Positions 5,421 to 5,990 of a stretch of 5,990 nucleotides of DNA are shown here, one piece after another. The position numbers were made by a program, and so were the translations under genes. The notes beneath the pieces are model-generated. The model did no database searches and was not told the origin of the DNA. It saw only the letters and a program-made list of their open reading frames with translations. The DNA is from Acidobacteriota bacterium (lineage in GTDB: Bacteria; Acidobacteriota; Vicinamibacteria; Vicinamibacterales; 2-12-FULL-66-21). The stretch spans positions 1-5,990 of the forward strand of contig JABFWM010000002.1 of assembly GCA_013362195.1 (NCBI GenBank). Direction: 5' to 3'. Positions within the stretch are counted from its first letter, which is position 1. Every line of letters starts with the position of its first letter.

Positions 5421-5990
5421 TCAGCGGGATGGGGGATGTGACGCGCGGGGCGCGCCGCTCGAAGCCGGCGCGATCTCGGCGACGACGGGATAGTGATCCG
5501 AGCCGTACTTGCCCGGTCCGCGACGAATCGTCACGCGCCATCCGCCGGGCAGCCGAGGCAGCACGTGATCGAGACGCATGACGCTGAACGTGGCGCGGCG
5601 ATCGTCCGGCGGCCGCGCGTCGAAGCGGCGGGCCAGCTCCTTGTAGGCGGCGTCCTGATAGCCGAACCACGTGTTCAGATCGCCGCCGAGCACCGTCGGA
5701 CGATCGTCGAGGACGGCCGCGAGTGCGCGCGCCTGGCGGGTGCGGGCGGGCTCCGACAGCAGCCACAGATGATGGCCGACCGTGTTGGTGAAGTGCGTCG
5801 AGACCAGCCGCAGCGACCACGCGCCGTCAGCACTGCCGCGGCGGACCGAGGCGGCCACGGCCACGCGGCGTTGACGCTCGAGCGGCAACTCGATCGCCGT
5901 GCAGTCGTCGAGCGGCAGCGTGGAAAGGATCGCGTTGCCGCGATCTTCGTCGCTGTCGTCGGGGCGACCATTCCGCATCGAGAGATCGGA
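5421..5990 (-). CDS. Endonuclease/exonuclease/phosphatase family hydrolase (5' end beyond right edge)
   Basis: The visible 189 residues are the C-terminal two thirds or so of an EEP (DNase I-like) domain; the frame is open to the right edge, so the N-terminus, including the first metal-binding Asn and Glu motifs, is outside. Motifs in order: DRGNAILSTLPL (16-27), a strand with RLVSTHFTN (61-69), GGDLNTWFG (102-110, the GDxN catalytic pair Asp104/Asn106), MRLDHVLPR (138-146) and GSDHYPVVAEI (163-173, the catalytic Asp165-His166). All C-terminal catalytic residues are present, so the enzyme should be active. Members cleave phosphodiesters in nucleic acids, phospholipids or inositol phosphates; the substrate is not deducible, though the form resembles small stand-alone bacterial EEP proteins. 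The ATG at 5978 is internal to the RGN region and is unlikely to be the true start. It is probably first in an operon with the glycosyltransferase 12 nt downstream. Confidence 0.9.
   Translation of the reverse strand, partial: SDLSMRNGRPDDSDEDRGNAILSTLPLDDCTAIELPLERQRRVAVAASVRRGSADGAWSLRLVSTHFTNTVGHHLWLLSEPARTRQARALAAVLDDRPTVLGGDLNTWFGYQDAAYKELARRFDARPPDDRRATFSVMRLDHVLPRLPGGWRVTIRRGPGKYGSDHYPVVAEIAPASSGAPRASHPPSR

Noticed and set aside
3702..5441. 579-codon open frame on the plus strand
   Set aside because: It lies antisense to the well-supported glycosyltransferase, its translation is an Arg/Gly/His/Asp-rich string with no family features, and such long antisense frames are expected from the high third-position GC.
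2338..5591. 13-nt identical sequence ATGACGCTGAACG at 2338-2350 and 5579-5591
   Set aside because: One copy lies antisense within the EEP gene and the other in intergenic DNA; no longer similarity extends around them, so chance is the simplest explanation.

Overview
This is a high-GC window (about two thirds G+C, with strong G/C preference at third codon positions) from a bacterial chromosome. The best taxonomic clue is a PadR-type regulator directly followed by a large MacB/FtsX-type permease carrying an N-terminal cytoplasmic extension and no adjacent ATPase (the 'ADOP' layout). This arrangement is very common in Acidobacteriota, especially Vicinamibacteria-like genomes. The assignment is an inference from architecture and base composition, not a search result.

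Layout from left to right. (1) 1-1779, minus strand: a PadR regulator and an ADOP-type ABC permease whose stop and start codons abut. The permease runs off the left edge. Upstream lies a sigma-70-like promoter, and a near-perfect 23-bp dyad covers its predicted transcription start, which fits autoregulation by the PadR protein. (2) 1861-2434: a mostly non-coding stretch that holds a complete minus-strand tRNA-Thr(CGT) gene with encoded CCA, an extended -10 promoter and a 3' hairpin, plus one weak candidate small ORF. (3) 2435-3461, plus strand: a DedA-family membrane protein followed 4 nt later by a YjbQ/UPF0047-family protein. (4) 3537-5990, minus strand and convergent with the previous pair: the catalytic C-terminal part of an endonuclease/exonuclease/phosphatase-fold hydrolase (5' end beyond the right edge), then a full ArnT/PMT-like polytopic glycosyltransferase 12 nt downstream, then a 37-residue single-span membrane protein with a possible leaderless GTG start.

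How they may work together: PadR plus permease is a self-contained regulatory unit. The DedA protein and the ArnT-like glycosyltransferase could both touch the polyprenyl-phosphate cycle, since the latter releases undecaprenyl phosphate at the outer membrane leaflet and some DedA proteins return it; this link is a hypothesis. No mobile element, CRISPR array or obviously new multi-gene system is visible. The least ordinary signals are the PadR operator-like dyad, the uncatalogued 37-aa membrane protein with a -10 box exactly where a leaderless gene would have it, and a striking excess of the hexamer CGATCG across the window.
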